Below the pieces are notes generated by a model that worked only from the letters and a program-made list of their open reading frames with translations, was not told the origin of the DNA and searched no databases. A program made the position numbers and the translations under genes. From positions 1-37,473 of the forward strand of contig NZ_SJOP01000030.1 in assembly GCF_004331415.1 (NCBI RefSeq): a DNA stretch of 37,473 nucleotides, written 5' to 3'. The DNA comes from Kosakonia quasisacchari (GTDB taxonomy: Bacteria > Pseudomonadota > Gammaproteobacteria > Enterobacterales > Enterobacteriaceae). Shown piece by piece: positions 25,802 to 34,499 of this stretch (its first letter is position 1; each line of letters begins with the position of its first letter).

Positions 25802-26539
25802 ATGAGTTATCAATGGCTAACCCTGTGGCGCTACGCCGACACTTTTCTGGACGCCGCCTGGCTAACGCTGCAGGTCACGCTGCTGGCGTTTGTACTGGCA
25901 GTGGCTCTCGGGCTGCTGGCCGCACTGGCGAAATCCTCGCCGCTGGCGCCGGTACGCTGGCTCAGCCACTGCTACGTCGAGTTCATCCGCAATACCCCGG
26001 TGCTGTTGCAAATCTTCATCATCTTTTTTGGTCTGCCGTCGTTGGGTATCACCATGAGCGCCTTTACCGCAGGCGTGCTGGCGCTGGGGATTAACGTAGG
26101 CGCTTATCTGTCGGAAACCTTCCGCGCTGGCATTCAGTCGGTCGCGAAGGGCCAGCTGGAAGCGGCGTATATCCTCGGTATTCCACGCCGACAGATCTTC
26201 CTCAGCGTGGTGCTGCCACAGGCCGCTCGCGCAGTGTGGCCTGCCATTATTAATAACCTGATTCAGTTACTGCTCGGCACGTCGCTGCTTTCCGCCATCG
26301 CGCTGCCGGAACTGACCGGCACCGCAACGGTGATCAATGCGCGCACCCTGCTCTACATCCAGACTTTCAGTATTGTCGCGCTGGTCTATCTGCTGCTGAG
26401 CAACCTGTTTTCATGGCTTGGCAGCATGGCAGGACGCCGGATGTTCCATCCGCCGCTGGTGACGCCGGTAAAAAAGCCCGGCTGGCGGTGGGCAAAAAAA
26501 TGGCTGATTAACCCAGTGAAACAGGGGAATGCGCTATGA
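25802..26539 (+). CDS. polar amino-acid ABC transporter permease (His/Glu/Gln/Arg/opine family)
   Basis: This inner-membrane permease of 245 residues has about five TM helices. The HEQRo signature VEFIRNTPVLLQIFIIFF lies near 60-77. The EAA loop (LEAAYILGIPRRQIFLSVVLPQA) that docks on the ATPase lies near 119-141. Its last codons overlap the start of the second permease by 4 bp (ATGA). GGAG precedes the ATG. It forms a heterodimer with the product of 26536-27180. Confidence 0.93.
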   Translation: MSYQWLTLWRYADTFLDAAWLTLQVTLLAFVLAVALGLLAALAKSSPLAPVRWLSHCYVEFIRNTPVLLQIFIIFFGLPSLGITMSAFTAGVLALGINVGAYLSETFRAGIQSVAKGQLEAAYILGIPRRQIFLSVVLPQAARAVWPAIINNLIQLLLGTSLLSAIALPELTGTATVINARTLLYIQTFSIVALVYLLLSNLFSWLGSMAGRRMFHPPLVTPVKKPGWRWAKKWLINPVKQGNAL

Positions 26540-27180
26540 GCGAACTTATCATCAACTCGCTGCCAATCCTGCTGAAAGGCTTGGTTATCACCTTACTGCT
26601 CTCCATCGCCGCTATCGTCGGCAGCACACTACTCGGTTTACTGGCAGCGGTGTTACGCACCAGCCGTTTGCCGGTCGCCAAACAGATTGCCGTGTTTTAT
26701 ACCGAACTGTTTCGCGGCACGCCGGTACTGATCACGCTGATGTTTATCTACTTCGGCGTGGCGTATTTCGGCTATGAAATCAATCTGTTCGCGGCCGGTA
26801 TCCTCGGCCTGAGCATTTATCAGGGCGCTTACATTGCCGAAGTATTCCGCGCCGGTATTGAAGCTGTACCTAAAGGCCAGTGGGAAGTGTCATGGATCCT
26901 TGGTCTTTCAAAACGCCAGACGTTTCTTAGCGTGATCCTGCCGCAGACGCGCGGCATCGTGCTGCCACCGCTGGTGGGCCAGTATCTTTCGCTGATAAAA
27001 GATACGTCGATTGTCAGCATGATCGGCATGTCGGAATTGATGCACCAGGGCCAGGCTATTGTCGATCGCATCGGTCAGCCGGTGGTGATTTATGGTCTGG
27101 TCGCCCTGCTCTACTTCGTTGTCTGCTTTCCACTTTCCCGTTGGGTTCAACATCATCAAACCAGGAGCCAGTTATCATGA
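26536..27180 (+). CDS. polar amino-acid ABC transporter permease, second subunit
   Basis: The product has 214 residues with five TM helices. TELFRGTPVLITLMFIYFGV is the family signature. The EAA-type loop (WEVSWILGLSKRQTFLSVILPQ) departs from the EAA consensus at its first residues (WEVS). It overlaps the upstream permease and the downstream ATPase by ATGA junctions. The three are therefore translationally coupled, as expected for subunits made in fixed ratio. Confidence 0.92.
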   Translation: MSELIINSLPILLKGLVITLLLSIAAIVGSTLLGLLAAVLRTSRLPVAKQIAVFYTELFRGTPVLITLMFIYFGVAYFGYEINLFAAGILGLSIYQGAYIAEVFRAGIEAVPKGQWEVSWILGLSKRQTFLSVILPQTRGIVLPPLVGQYLSLIKDTSIVSMIGMSELMHQGQAIVDRIGQPVVIYGLVALLYFVVCFPLSRWVQHHQTRSQLS

Positions 27181-27914
27181 GCAAATCCGCCATTACGCTG
27201 AGCCGTATTACCAAATCTTTTGGCTCAACCCAGGTCCTGAAAGAGATAAGCCTTGATGTGTCGCCCGGCGAAGTGCTGGTGCTGATTGGCGCATCCGGTT
27301 CCGGCAAAAGTACCGTATTACGCATCATGAGTGGGCTGGAAACCGCCGATGGCGGGGAAATCTGGGTGAATGAAGTGCCGCTGCACGAACGCAAACGCAG
27401 CAGAGAAATCTGCGGCCATGTCGGCATGGTGTTTCAGCAGTTCAATCTGTTTCCCCATAAGACCGCGCTCGGTAACGTGACGCTGGCGTTGATTAAAGCG
27501 CAGAAACTGTCCGAGGCCGAAGCCAATAAACGCGGTATGGCCGCCCTGACCCGTGTCGGGCTGGCCGAGCGCGCGCATCATTATCCGGCCCAGCTATCCG
27601 GCGGTCAGCAGCAGCGTGTGGCGATTGCTCGCGCGCTGGCGGTGGAGCCGAAAATTATGTTTTTTGATGAAGCGACGTCAGCGCTCGATCCTGAACTGGT
27701 CGGCGAAGTGATGGAAGTCATGCGCAGCCTGGCGCGTGAAGGTATGACCATGGTGGTGGTCACCCATGAGATGGGTTTTGCGCGTAAAACCGCTGACCGC
27801 GTGGTGTTTATGGATCAGGGCGTGATAGCCGAGCAGGGTTCGCCGGAGCAGATTTTCGTCAATCCGCAGAATCCGCGCACCCAGCAATTCTTATCGCGTG
27901 TGCTTGAGCACTAA
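27177..27914 (+). CDS. amino-acid ABC transporter ATP-binding protein (GlnQ/HisP-type)
   Basis: The cytosolic ATPase has 245 residues from ATG 27177. This start is set by the ATGA overlap and AGGAG about ten bases upstream; an earlier in-frame ATG at 27141 lies inside the permease gene. Walker A GASGSGKST is at 38-46, the Q-loop VFQQFNLFPH at 86-94, the signature LSGGQQQR at 140-147, Walker B IMFFDEATSALDP at 160-172 and the switch His197. All motifs are intact. It powers the importer made by the two preceding genes. Confidence 0.95.
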   Translation: MSKSAITLSRITKSFGSTQVLKEISLDVSPGEVLVLIGASGSGKSTVLRIMSGLETADGGEIWVNEVPLHERKRSREICGHVGMVFQQFNLFPHKTALGNVTLALIKAQKLSEAEANKRGMAALTRVGLAERAHHYPAQLSGGQQQRVAIARALAVEPKIMFFDEATSALDPELVGEVMEVMRSLAREGMTMVVVTHEMGFARKTADRVVFMDQGVIAEQGSPEQIFVNPQNPRTQQFLSRVLEH

Positions 27915-27925
27915 CAGGAGGCATG

Positions 27926-29197
27926 ATGTCGATTCACTTTCCATTGCAGGCAGACGGCACGCTGGATGCGCAGCAAACTACGCCGCGTTTTAAATCGGTC
28001 GCCGGGTCCGGCAATCAGCCGCTGGCTAACGGCACCCAAATTTTTAACAGTCCCGAGGTGTTTTCCCCACTGATGCTGATGAAGCAATCGGCACTGGAGA
28101 ATAACCTGCGTCAACTGGCAGATTTTTGTCGTGAGCAAGGCGTAATGCTGGCGGCACACGGCAAAACGTCGATGTCTCCGGCGATTCTGCGCCGCGCCAT
28201 CACTGAAGGCGGTGCCTGGGGATTGAGCGCCGCAACCCCTGCGCAGGTTCGCGCCTTGCGCCAGTTCGGCATTCGTAACGTCTTCCTCGCCAATGAACTG
28301 GTCGACCCCGCTGGCATTCGCTGGATAGGCGAATGGCAAAAGCAGCATCCCGACCATGGCTTCCTTTGCTACGTCGATTCACTGCAGGGTGTTCGTCTGC
28401 TGGAGCAACATCTCGGCGACAGCCGCATTGCGGTACTGCTGGAAATGTCGGTCAGCGGCGGACGCACCGGCTGCCGTTCATCCGCTGAAGCACTGGAGAT
28501 TGCCGCCGCGATTGCGACCAGCCCTGCTCTGCAACTGGTGGGCGTGGCGGGCTATGAAGGCGCGCTTGGCGCCGGACGTGATACCGCGGGGGTGCAGCGC
28601 GTAACAGATTACTGCCGGATGCTGATCGCCACCGCGGCGCTGCTGGCTGAAAATCAGCTGTTTGCCAGCCAGCATATTATCCTCAGTGCCGGCGGCGGTG
28701 CGTGGTTTGACGTGGTCTCGGCGTGTTTCACCGCCGCGAACCTGCCACTGCCAATGACGCCGCTGATTCGATCCGGCGCTTACATGGCGCACGACAGCGG
28801 CCTGTACGCACGCATTGCGCCTTTTGCGCAGCCCGGGGCTACGCATCATTTCACCGCCGCGCTGGAGATCTGGGGCCGGGTATTGTCGCGCCCTGAGCCT
28901 GGCCTGGCGTTTGTTGATTTCGGACGCCGTGATGTGCCGTTCGATCAGGATCTGCCAAATCCGCTGTGGGTGCGCAACGTCGATGGCAGTGCCCCGCGTG
29001 CAGCGTCTGGCATGCGCATCAGCGAGGTGAACGATCAACATGCGTATTTATTGCTGCCGGAAGAGGATGTGTTAAAGCCCGGTGACTGGGTGGGTTGTGG
29101 CATTTCACATCCCTGTACCGCATTCGATAAATGGCGGTATTTGCCCCTGGTAGACGATAATTACTGCGTCACAGATTCACTGGAAACCGCATTCTGA
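27926..29197 (+). CDS. PLP-dependent D-amino-acid deaminase/dehydratase (fold-type III, D-serine dehydratase-like)
   Basis: The product has 423 residues. The alanine-racemase-like N-terminal barrel carries the Schiff-base Lys in AAHGKTSMSP (Lys81, numbered from the first of two ATGs). The C-terminal DSD1-like domain has the zinc-site pair in SHPCTAFDKW (His396, Cys398), the signature of eukaryotic-type D-serine dehydratases. It probably removes ammonia from a D-amino acid to give a 2-oxo acid. ATG 27926 is preferred over 27923 because AGGAGG would be only one base from the latter. It is last in the operon and followed by a strong terminator. Confidence 0.88.
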   Translation: MSIHFPLQADGTLDAQQTTPRFKSVAGSGNQPLANGTQIFNSPEVFSPLMLMKQSALENNLRQLADFCREQGVMLAAHGKTSMSPAILRRAITEGGAWGLSAATPAQVRALRQFGIRNVFLANELVDPAGIRWIGEWQKQHPDHGFLCYVDSLQGVRLLEQHLGDSRIAVLLEMSVSGGRTGCRSSAEALEIAAAIATSPALQLVGVAGYEGALGAGRDTAGVQRVTDYCRMLIATAALLAENQLFASQHIILSAGGGAWFDVVSACFTAANLPLPMTPLIRSGAYMAHDSGLYARIAPFAQPGATHHFTAALEIWGRVLSRPEPGLAFVDFGRRDVPFDQDLPNPLWVRNVDGSAPRAASGMRISEVNDQHAYLLLPEEDVLKPGDWVGCGISHPCTAFDKWRYLPLVDDNYCVTDSLETAF

Positions 29198-29217
29198 GTA
29201 AAAATTGGGGCATAACG

Positions 29218-29240
29218 GCGCGATGTTTCGCGCTGTTTTT
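29218..29240 (+). terminator. intrinsic terminator of the ridA-ABC-deaminase operon
   Basis: GCGCGA (29218-29223), loop TGTT, then TCGCGC (29228-29233), followed by TGTTTTT. It lies 20 bp after the deaminase stop. Confidence 0.8.
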
Positions 29241-29304
29241 ACATGTCCGAATGAACCGCGCTCATCCGTTCTTTAACTGCCACGACGTTCAGGCCGGGAA
29301 GAGA

Positions 29305-30231
29305 TTATTCCGGCCAGTACGATTCGGCTTTCACTTTTAATAAATGGCGTAAACGGTGAGCTTCCTTTTGCGGCGGACAACCAAAGAACCGGCTAAATTC
29401 TCTGCTAAATTGTGTCGGACTGACGTAGCCAACTTTAAAAGAAGCTTCACTGGCCGTGACATTGCTCTTCACCATTAAAAAACGCGCCTGGTGCAGCCTG
29501 ATGGAAATCAGATACTGTTTGGGTGTTGTGCCGGTGAATGCCCTGAAATGGCGATGAAAAGAGGGGGAGCTCATGCCCGCTTCTTTAGCCAGCATCTCAA
29601 CATCAATAGGATCCATAAACCGGGTATGCATCGTGCGAATAGCGGCAGCAATTTGCCTGAAATGCCCTTTTCCGCAGAGCGCCGCTCTGATTGAGGCTCC
29701 CTGCGTATCAATCAGTACACGATAATAAAGTTCTTTCAGAATACCCGGCCCCAGAATTCTGGCCTTCTCTTCATCAGAAAGCACCGCCAGAAGGCGATAA
29801 ACCGTATCGGCCAGTTCTTCTCCGAGAGGGGTGGAAAACATAATTCCCGCCTGCTCATTTCCTCTTACCTCGCCTTCCCCCATTTCAATAAGTAATTCGG
29901 CAATTGTGGCGACATCAAGCGATACAGACAGCGCCAGAAGAGGTTCTTGCTGGCTGGCAGTGGTCTGGCTGCTAAAAGGAAGAGGCGCGGAGACAACCAG
30001 ATAATGTCCGGGATCGTAGGTAAATTCCCGCCCGCCCATCAAACCGGTTTTCTTTCCCTGCAGAACAATAACGATACAGGGTTCATAAAGGACGGGCGTG
30101 TGGGACATCGACGCATTGACTCGCAACAGCTTTATCGCCGTCATCCGGGTGCGCGAGTAGCCTTCATCAGGCGCAAGCGCCAGCAAAGCAGGGATCATTT
30201 TTCGCGTAAGGCTTGAGGTAAGTCCGGACAC
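29305..30231 (-). CDS. AraC-family transcriptional regulator (AraC_N type, YqhC-like)
   Basis: The product has 308 residues. The N-terminal AraC_N cupin region begins with TRMTAIKLLRVNASMSHTPVLYEP and has VLQGKKTGLMGGREFTYDPGHYLVVS. The C-terminal HTH pair is DVEMLAKEAGMSSPSFHRHFRA and TASEASFKVGYVSPTQFSREF. E. coli YqhC has the same layout and senses aldehydes to induce an aldehyde reductase. By analogy this protein probably regulates the divergent SDR pair at 30709-32183. That link is inference from arrangement and family. Confidence 0.91.
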   Translation of the reverse strand: MSGLTSSLTRKMIPALLALAPDEGYSRTRMTAIKLLRVNASMSHTPVLYEPCIVIVLQGKKTGLMGGREFTYDPGHYLVVSAPLPFSSQTTASQQEPLLALSVSLDVATIAELLIEMGEGEVRGNEQAGIMFSTPLGEELADTVYRLLAVLSDEEKARILGPGILKELYYRVLIDTQGASIRAALCGKGHFRQIAAAIRTMHTRFMDPIDVEMLAKEAGMSSPSFHRHFRAFTGTTPKQYLISIRLHQARFLMVKSNVTASEASFKVGYVSPTQFSREFSRFFGCPPQKEAHRLRHLLKVKAESYWPE

Positions 30232-30389
30232 TGCGCCCCCTGAAGATATAAAAGGATAAATTTTTCAGCCTGTATCAGGTTATTAAACCGAATTCTGACA
30301 GGAAACGATAATCTTTGTACAGGAACCTTCATTGTTGCATTGCGCTGCTTCTCATACTCTTTTAGCAACAAAAGAAATGAGGAGACGTT

Positions 30390-30524
30390 ATGCAACGTCA
30401 TTCTGAATCAAGAGCCTGGCTTATTTCAGCAACTGTCCATGAACCGGGACGGGAAGCATCGCCCGGAGACATTTCGCTGACGCCTGGCGTATTCGGCCAG
30501 ATTTTCCCTCTCCTCACTCAGTGA
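30390..30524 (+). CDS. possible small ORF (44 residues), unknown
   Basis: ATG 30390 follows GAGGAG at 30379-30384 with good spacing, and the frame runs to TGA at 30522. After one more open run the same frame reaches a second stop at about 30621. I recognise no family. It may be a real small protein, a leader for the SDR pair, or the remnant of a longer gene interrupted by a stop. The rest of the 30232-30708 gap should hold the divergent promoters for the AraC and SDR genes; I see no clear hexamers. Confidence 0.35.
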   Translation: MQRHSESRAWLISATVHEPGREASPGDISLTPGVFGQIFPLLTQ

Positions 30525-30708
30525 GATTCAGCAGTCACTAAATCGCGTAACGGCGTGACAGCAGGCAAAGAAAAAGCGGCAAGCATCATGATTGAAACCG
30601 CCCGTTCACCTAATCCCCCCTGACACGGGCTTCGGATGAGGAGGTATCCGTACGGCTGATAAAGGAGATGACGTTCGGGCAACGTGATACAGCATTTGAG
30701 GACTAAAA

Positions 30709-31455
30709 ATGGCAGATTTTTTGGGATTAAAAAACAAAGTGGCGATTGTCACGGGCGCCGCAGGTGATATTGGCAGGGCCACCGTAAAACTTCTCGTGAG
30801 TCATGAAGCGAAGGTGCTGGCTCTGGATATCAACCCGGCGGTCCATGCGCTGGCACAGCGCAATCAGGTGGTGACACAGATATGCGACGTCAGTCAGGAA
30901 CATGAGGTCATCAGCGCAGTCGCTTTCGCACAAGCAGAATTCGGCGGCGTGGATATTCTTATCAACAATGCAGGTAAGACCCTGAATAAACTCGCTACCG
31001 AAACCTCCGTTGCAGAATGGGACAGCATCATGACCATTAATGCCAGAGGGTATTTTCTCCTGAGCCGGGAAAGCCTGAAGGTCATGCAGCCTCGCAGGCA
31101 AGGCGCGATTGTCAATGTGGCGTCCGTGGTGAGCAGAGTGGGCATGAAAACCACGTCCGCCTACTCGGCCTCTAAAGGTGCCATCGCGCAACTGACGAAA
31201 GTTCTGGCGCTGGAAGCGGCTGAGTATGCTATCCGGGTTAATGCCGTTGCACCCGGCGTCGTCGAAACAAATATTCTTTCCGGCATCGTGGAAGACAGCC
31301 GAACCACGCTGGCCAGCTACGGCCACGCTCACCCACTTGGGCGGGTGGCTCAGCCGGAAGAAATTGCTGAAGCCATTATCTGGCTTGCCTCACCTAAAGC
31401 CAGCTTTGTAACGGGAACGGTATTGATGGCTGACGGCGGTTACACCGCACAGTAA
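30709..31455 (+). CDS. SDR-family oxidoreductase
   Basis: The product has 248 residues. The cofactor motif is TGAAGDIG (15-22), with Asp where the third Gly often sits, a known variant. NNAG is at 86-89, Ser139 in NVASV, and Y152/K156 in YSASK. PG follows at 182-183 and the end is VTGTVLMADGGY. AGGA precedes the ATG. It is the first gene of a two-SDR operon; the next SDR starts 14 bp after its stop. Substrate unknown. Probable regulator: the divergent AraC-type gene. Confidence 0.91.
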   Translation: MADFLGLKNKVAIVTGAAGDIGRATVKLLVSHEAKVLALDINPAVHALAQRNQVVTQICDVSQEHEVISAVAFAQAEFGGVDILINNAGKTLNKLATETSVAEWDSIMTINARGYFLLSRESLKVMQPRRQGAIVNVASVVSRVGMKTTSAYSASKGAIAQLTKVLALEAAEYAIRVNAVAPGVVETNILSGIVEDSRTTLASYGHAHPLGRVAQPEEIAEAIIWLASPKASFVTGTVLMADGGYTAQ

Positions 31456-31469
31456 ATCAGGAGCCAATG

Positions 31470-32183
31470 ATGAAAAAGCAGAGCATTTTAGTTGTCGGAG
31501 CCGAGAAAGGGCTGGGTCAAGGGCTGACAGAAGCCTATCTGGAGCGAGGCTGGGACGTTTTCGCCACCCATTTACCGGGTACGGATACCTCCGCCCTGCT
31601 CGCTCTGGGAGAGATTTACCCCGGCAATCTGGTGACCGGCGAGATTGATGTCACCAACAAGTCCCATATCGAGCCGCTTATCGGCAGGCTCCACGAACGG
31701 CGATTTGACGTTATTTTTATGGTTGCAGGCATTTACGGCCCCTTGCATCAATCCGTGTTGCAGGCCTCTGACGCGGAATTCCAGCAAATTATGATGACCA
31801 ATGCGTTTGGCCCTGCCCGCCTGGCCCGGCACCTGCTGCCAATGCTTGAGCCTGAGGGAAGCCTGGTTTTCATGTCGTCGCACCGGGGCAGTATTGCCAG
31901 CAATACCGAACCGGGGATCGGCCTTGAGCTTTACCGGGCCAGTAAAGCGGCGCTGAATATGCTGGCGCGTTGTATTTATAGGGAGATCAGCCAGGGAGCG
32001 CAGACGGTTCTGTCAATTCATCCTGGCTGGGTGGCGACAGCGATGGGCACGTTGGATGGCACAGTGGATGCGGAGATTGATGTGAAGACCAGCGTCAACG
32101 GCATGATCAGTGTGATTGAGCAACACCGAAACGCCAGAAGCCATCTCTTCCTCGATTATGAGAACAACAGCTGGCCCTGGTGA
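31470..32183 (+). CDS. SDR-family NAD(P)-dependent oxidoreductase (CsgA/C-factor-like)
   Basis: The product has 237 residues from ATG 31470. The adjacent ATG at 31467 is only three bases from AGGAG, so the second is preferred. The cofactor motif is GAEKGLGQGL near the N-terminus, with SSHRGS as the catalytic Ser strand and YRASKAALNML holding Tyr and Lys. This belongs to the C-factor-like SDR branch, which lacks the NNAG motif (VAGIYGP here). It is translationally close to the upstream SDR and probably acts on the same or a successive substrate. Confidence 0.88.
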   Translation: MKKQSILVVGAEKGLGQGLTEAYLERGWDVFATHLPGTDTSALLALGEIYPGNLVTGEIDVTNKSHIEPLIGRLHERRFDVIFMVAGIYGPLHQSVLQASDAEFQQIMMTNAFGPARLARHLLPMLEPEGSLVFMSSHRGSIASNTEPGIGLELYRASKAALNMLARCIYREISQGAQTVLSIHPGWVATAMGTLDGTVDAEIDVKTSVNGMISVIEQHRNARSHLFLDYENNSWPW

Positions 32184-32289
32184 TAACGGACAAAGCTGTA
32201 TCTTTTATGGGATTAACCCCGGCCCCATTTGCGGGAATAAATCTCCGGGGTAGCCTGTTCAGCGTTATTCAGAGGATCAGGCTCATTGC

Positions 32290-32691
32290 TCAAGCCTCAA
32301 CCTGACTTTCGCATTTATTTTCATCCGCATGAGCACGATCGTATTCAGCCTGAGCTAATGCCAGGGTCGGACCGAATTCCAACGCCCAATTCGCCAACGC
32401 AACAAAAGGCTGCTGGAGTGACTGCGCCAGCGGCGTAATGGTGTATTCCACACTCACAGGATGAGTGGACAGAACGTGACGAGTAATTAAACCGTTTCGC
32501 TCCAGCCGTTTCAGCGCATCGGCCAGCGCCTTATGGGTAATCCCGTCCAGGCGTCGGCGAAGTTCATTGAACCGGCAAGGTTCCGTACACAGTACCGTCA
32601 GAATTAATATCGACCATTTATTGGTGATATGTTCTAACACCAGACGGGTATTTCTAAAATCTATCAGGCAGTTATCGTTTTTTTCTTGCAT
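32290..32691 (-). CDS. HxlR-family transcriptional regulator
   Basis: The product has 133 residues. The HTH is TNKWSILILTVL, RFNELRRRLDGITHKALADALKRLERNGLITR, then a wing VSVEYTITPLAQSL. Cys8 precedes the domain, and Cys36/Cys40 lie in it (CTEPC), so thiol-based sensing of electrophiles is possible. It is divergent from the SDR at 32791 with a 99-bp gap. It is not closely similar to the other HxlR protein at 19784 beyond the family motifs, so recent duplication is unlikely. Confidence 0.91.
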   Translation of the reverse strand: MQEKNDNCLIDFRNTRLVLEHITNKWSILILTVLCTEPCRFNELRRRLDGITHKALADALKRLERNGLITRHVLSTHPVSVEYTITPLAQSLQQPFVALANWALEFGPTLALAQAEYDRAHADENKCESQVEA

Positions 32692-32712
32692 AGCGATATC
32701 GTCACTTATATT

Positions 32713-32760
32713 TGGTATAGCAAAAGTGCGTAATTGATATTAAGTATAGAATTTATACCA
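32713..32760. promoter_or_regulatory. candidate HxlR operator region
   Basis: TGGTATA (32713-32719) is mirrored by TATACCA (32754-32760). A direct GTATAG copy at 32744 repeats the one at 32715, 29 bp apart. All lie between the divergent HxlR and SDR starts. Confidence 0.4.
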
Positions 32761-32790
32761 TCTGTTTTCGACCTAAATCGGAGAAATCAG

Positions 32791-33522
32791 ATGGGCAGAA
32801 TAGAGAAAAAAGTCGCTGTGGTGCTTGGCGGTGCGAAAGGGATTGGGCTGGCTATCAGTCAGCGTTTAGCCACTGAAGGGGCCGTTACCTGGTTCACTTC
32901 GCGACGAGAAGAAGACCTTGAGACAGCCAAAAGCAAAATATCGGGAACCGCGATACCGCTACAGGCTGATGTCAGTCAGAAGAGCGAACTGAGTCGTATC
33001 ATGCAGACAGTTGCAGAAAAATCAGGTCAGATAGATATCTTGATAATCAATGCTGGAATGTCGGAATACGCCCCGCTTGAAGAGGTCAGTGAGCAGCATT
33101 TTGACCAGACGTTTGGCCTGAATGTTCGCTCTCCTGTCTTTGCCCTGCAGGCAGCATTACCTTTGATGAAACCCAGCAGCAGTGTCGTTCTCATCGGTTC
33201 AATTGCTGATGTTCTCGGCACACACGGATATGGCGTTTACTCGGCCAGCAAAGCCGCACTGCGCTCTTTTGCCCGCACCTGGACACGCGAACTTGCCGCG
33301 CGCGGTATCCGTGTCAACGTTGTCGCGCCTGGTCCTGTCGACACTGAAATGATGGCGGCAACGTCTGATGAAGTGCGTAAAAGCTTAACCAGCGCAATAC
33401 CGCTCGGCAGAATGGGTCAACCTGAAGAGGTTGCCAACGCTGCATTCTTCCTCGCAAGCGATGAGAGTTGCTATATTGCCGGCGCAGAGATTTGCGTTGA
33501 TGGCGGCATGACGCAGGTATAA
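32791..33522 (+). CDS. SDR-family oxidoreductase
   Basis: The product has 243 residues from ATG 32791 (GGAG upstream); an extension to 32734 covers the operator and is rejected. The cofactor motif is GGAKGIG near 10-16. NAG sits in IINAGMSEY. The catalytic Ser is in LIGSIAD, with YSASKAALRSF giving Tyr and Lys. PG follows, then YIAGAEICVDGG near the end. It is probably controlled by the divergent HxlR regulator. Substrate unknown. Confidence 0.91.
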   Translation: MGRIEKKVAVVLGGAKGIGLAISQRLATEGAVTWFTSRREEDLETAKSKISGTAIPLQADVSQKSELSRIMQTVAEKSGQIDILIINAGMSEYAPLEEVSEQHFDQTFGLNVRSPVFALQAALPLMKPSSSVVLIGSIADVLGTHGYGVYSASKAALRSFARTWTRELAARGIRVNVVAPGPVDTEMMAATSDEVRKSLTSAIPLGRMGQPEEVANAAFFLASDESCYIAGAEICVDGGMTQV

Positions 33523-33534
33523 GCGTTCACACGA

Positions 33535-33554
33535 CGGCCATCCCTGGATGGCCG
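33535..33554. terminator. hairpin between SDR and LysR pseudogene
   Basis: CGGCCATC-CCTG-GATGGCCG, a perfect 8-bp stem 12 bp after the SDR stop. No T-run on either side. Confidence 0.4.
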
Positions 33555-33572
33555 ATCAGAGTAGCAGCAAGA

Positions 33573-34085
33573 TCAGATAATGTCGGCTATCCAGTCTGCA
33601 AATGCGCGCACGGCGGGAGAAAGAAAGCGTTGATGCAGGTACAGTAAAGTGACCGGTACTGGTGGCGGTTGCCAGTCTGCAAGCACCTCAATGAGCCTTC
33701 CTTCCTGCTGATGCTCTGAGACAATGCGCCCGGCAAGCTGCGCCAGTCCGAAACCTTCAAGACACATTTTTATATAAAGCCCCGTTTCGTTAACAACCAC
33801 ATCGCCATTAACAGGAACGGACAGCGTCTCAGCGCCACGCGCAATTCACCCGTACGCCTGGCTGAGCCGGAAAAGTAATGGATTGCACGATGCTGCAACA
33901 ATTCGTCGCGCGACTGCGGAATCCCGTATTCCCTGAGATACGCCGGAGAGGCATAGGTTATCCAGCGAAACCGGCCAAGCGGACGAGCTACCAGCGTAGA
34001 GTTATTCAGCTCCCCTGTTCTCACCACGCAGTCGACCCCTTTTTGCAGAAATCTTCCTGCCGCTGGCGCAGTCGCGCTGACAGGT
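33573..34085 (-). pseudogene. LysR-family regulator remnant, truncated and frameshifted
   Basis: Two overlapping frames together give the LysR effector domain: KGVDCVVRTGELNNSTLVARPLG, then WITYASPAYLREYGIP, and in the second frame VVVNETGLYIKMCLEGFGLAQL to FADWIADII. The frame changes near 33815-33832. A second change near 34041-34055 separates RQRQED from LQKGVDC. The N-terminal HTH (about 120 residues) is missing: beyond about 34085 the similarity stops and unrelated sequence begins. The gene cannot make a working regulator. It probably once controlled the SDR at 32791 or a lost neighbour. Confidence 0.85.
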
Positions 34086-34147
34086 ATGAAACGCATGAGC
34101 ATGATTTATTACGCAATCGCCTTTTCTGCAGGTCTCGGGATCACCTG

Positions 34148-34175
34148 CGCCGTCAAAACATGACGGCGTTTTTTT
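34148..34175 (+). terminator. strong intrinsic terminator
   Basis: CGCCGTCA-AAACA-TGACGGCG followed by seven T. It reads rightward, although no intact rightward gene precedes it. A 22-codon frame (34095-34163) ends inside the hairpin. It may be the 3' end of a lost gene or of a small RNA. Confidence 0.85.
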
Positions 34176-34499
34176 AAAGCGAAATTAGCGGAATTTGCCG
34201 GTTTACCAGAAAGCCCACTGCATACACAACGTAACGGCTCAGCTTACCGCATGCAGGCAGAACTGAATCTGCTGGTCTTTAATGCCGCTGACCAGGCTTG
34301 TCATATCCCGGGTCCGGCCTGATGTCACTGACGTGTCACCTTGCAGTCATGGCGTTGTCGTGTACGGTGCCAGCCTGATATGTAAGTCTCATCGCAGGCA
34401 TTGCAGTGGACGGTAACAGTGATGAGTGTCGCTGAAAAGGTTATGGTGTGACGGTTCACCGGTGCTGAAGAAAAAGAGTAATTTTCGTAACCGGGACAA
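34176..34499. other. intergenic region, nothing clear
   Basis: There are 324 bases without a gene I can support. The promoter of the membrane protein gene at 34500 should lie at its right end. Confidence 0.4.
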
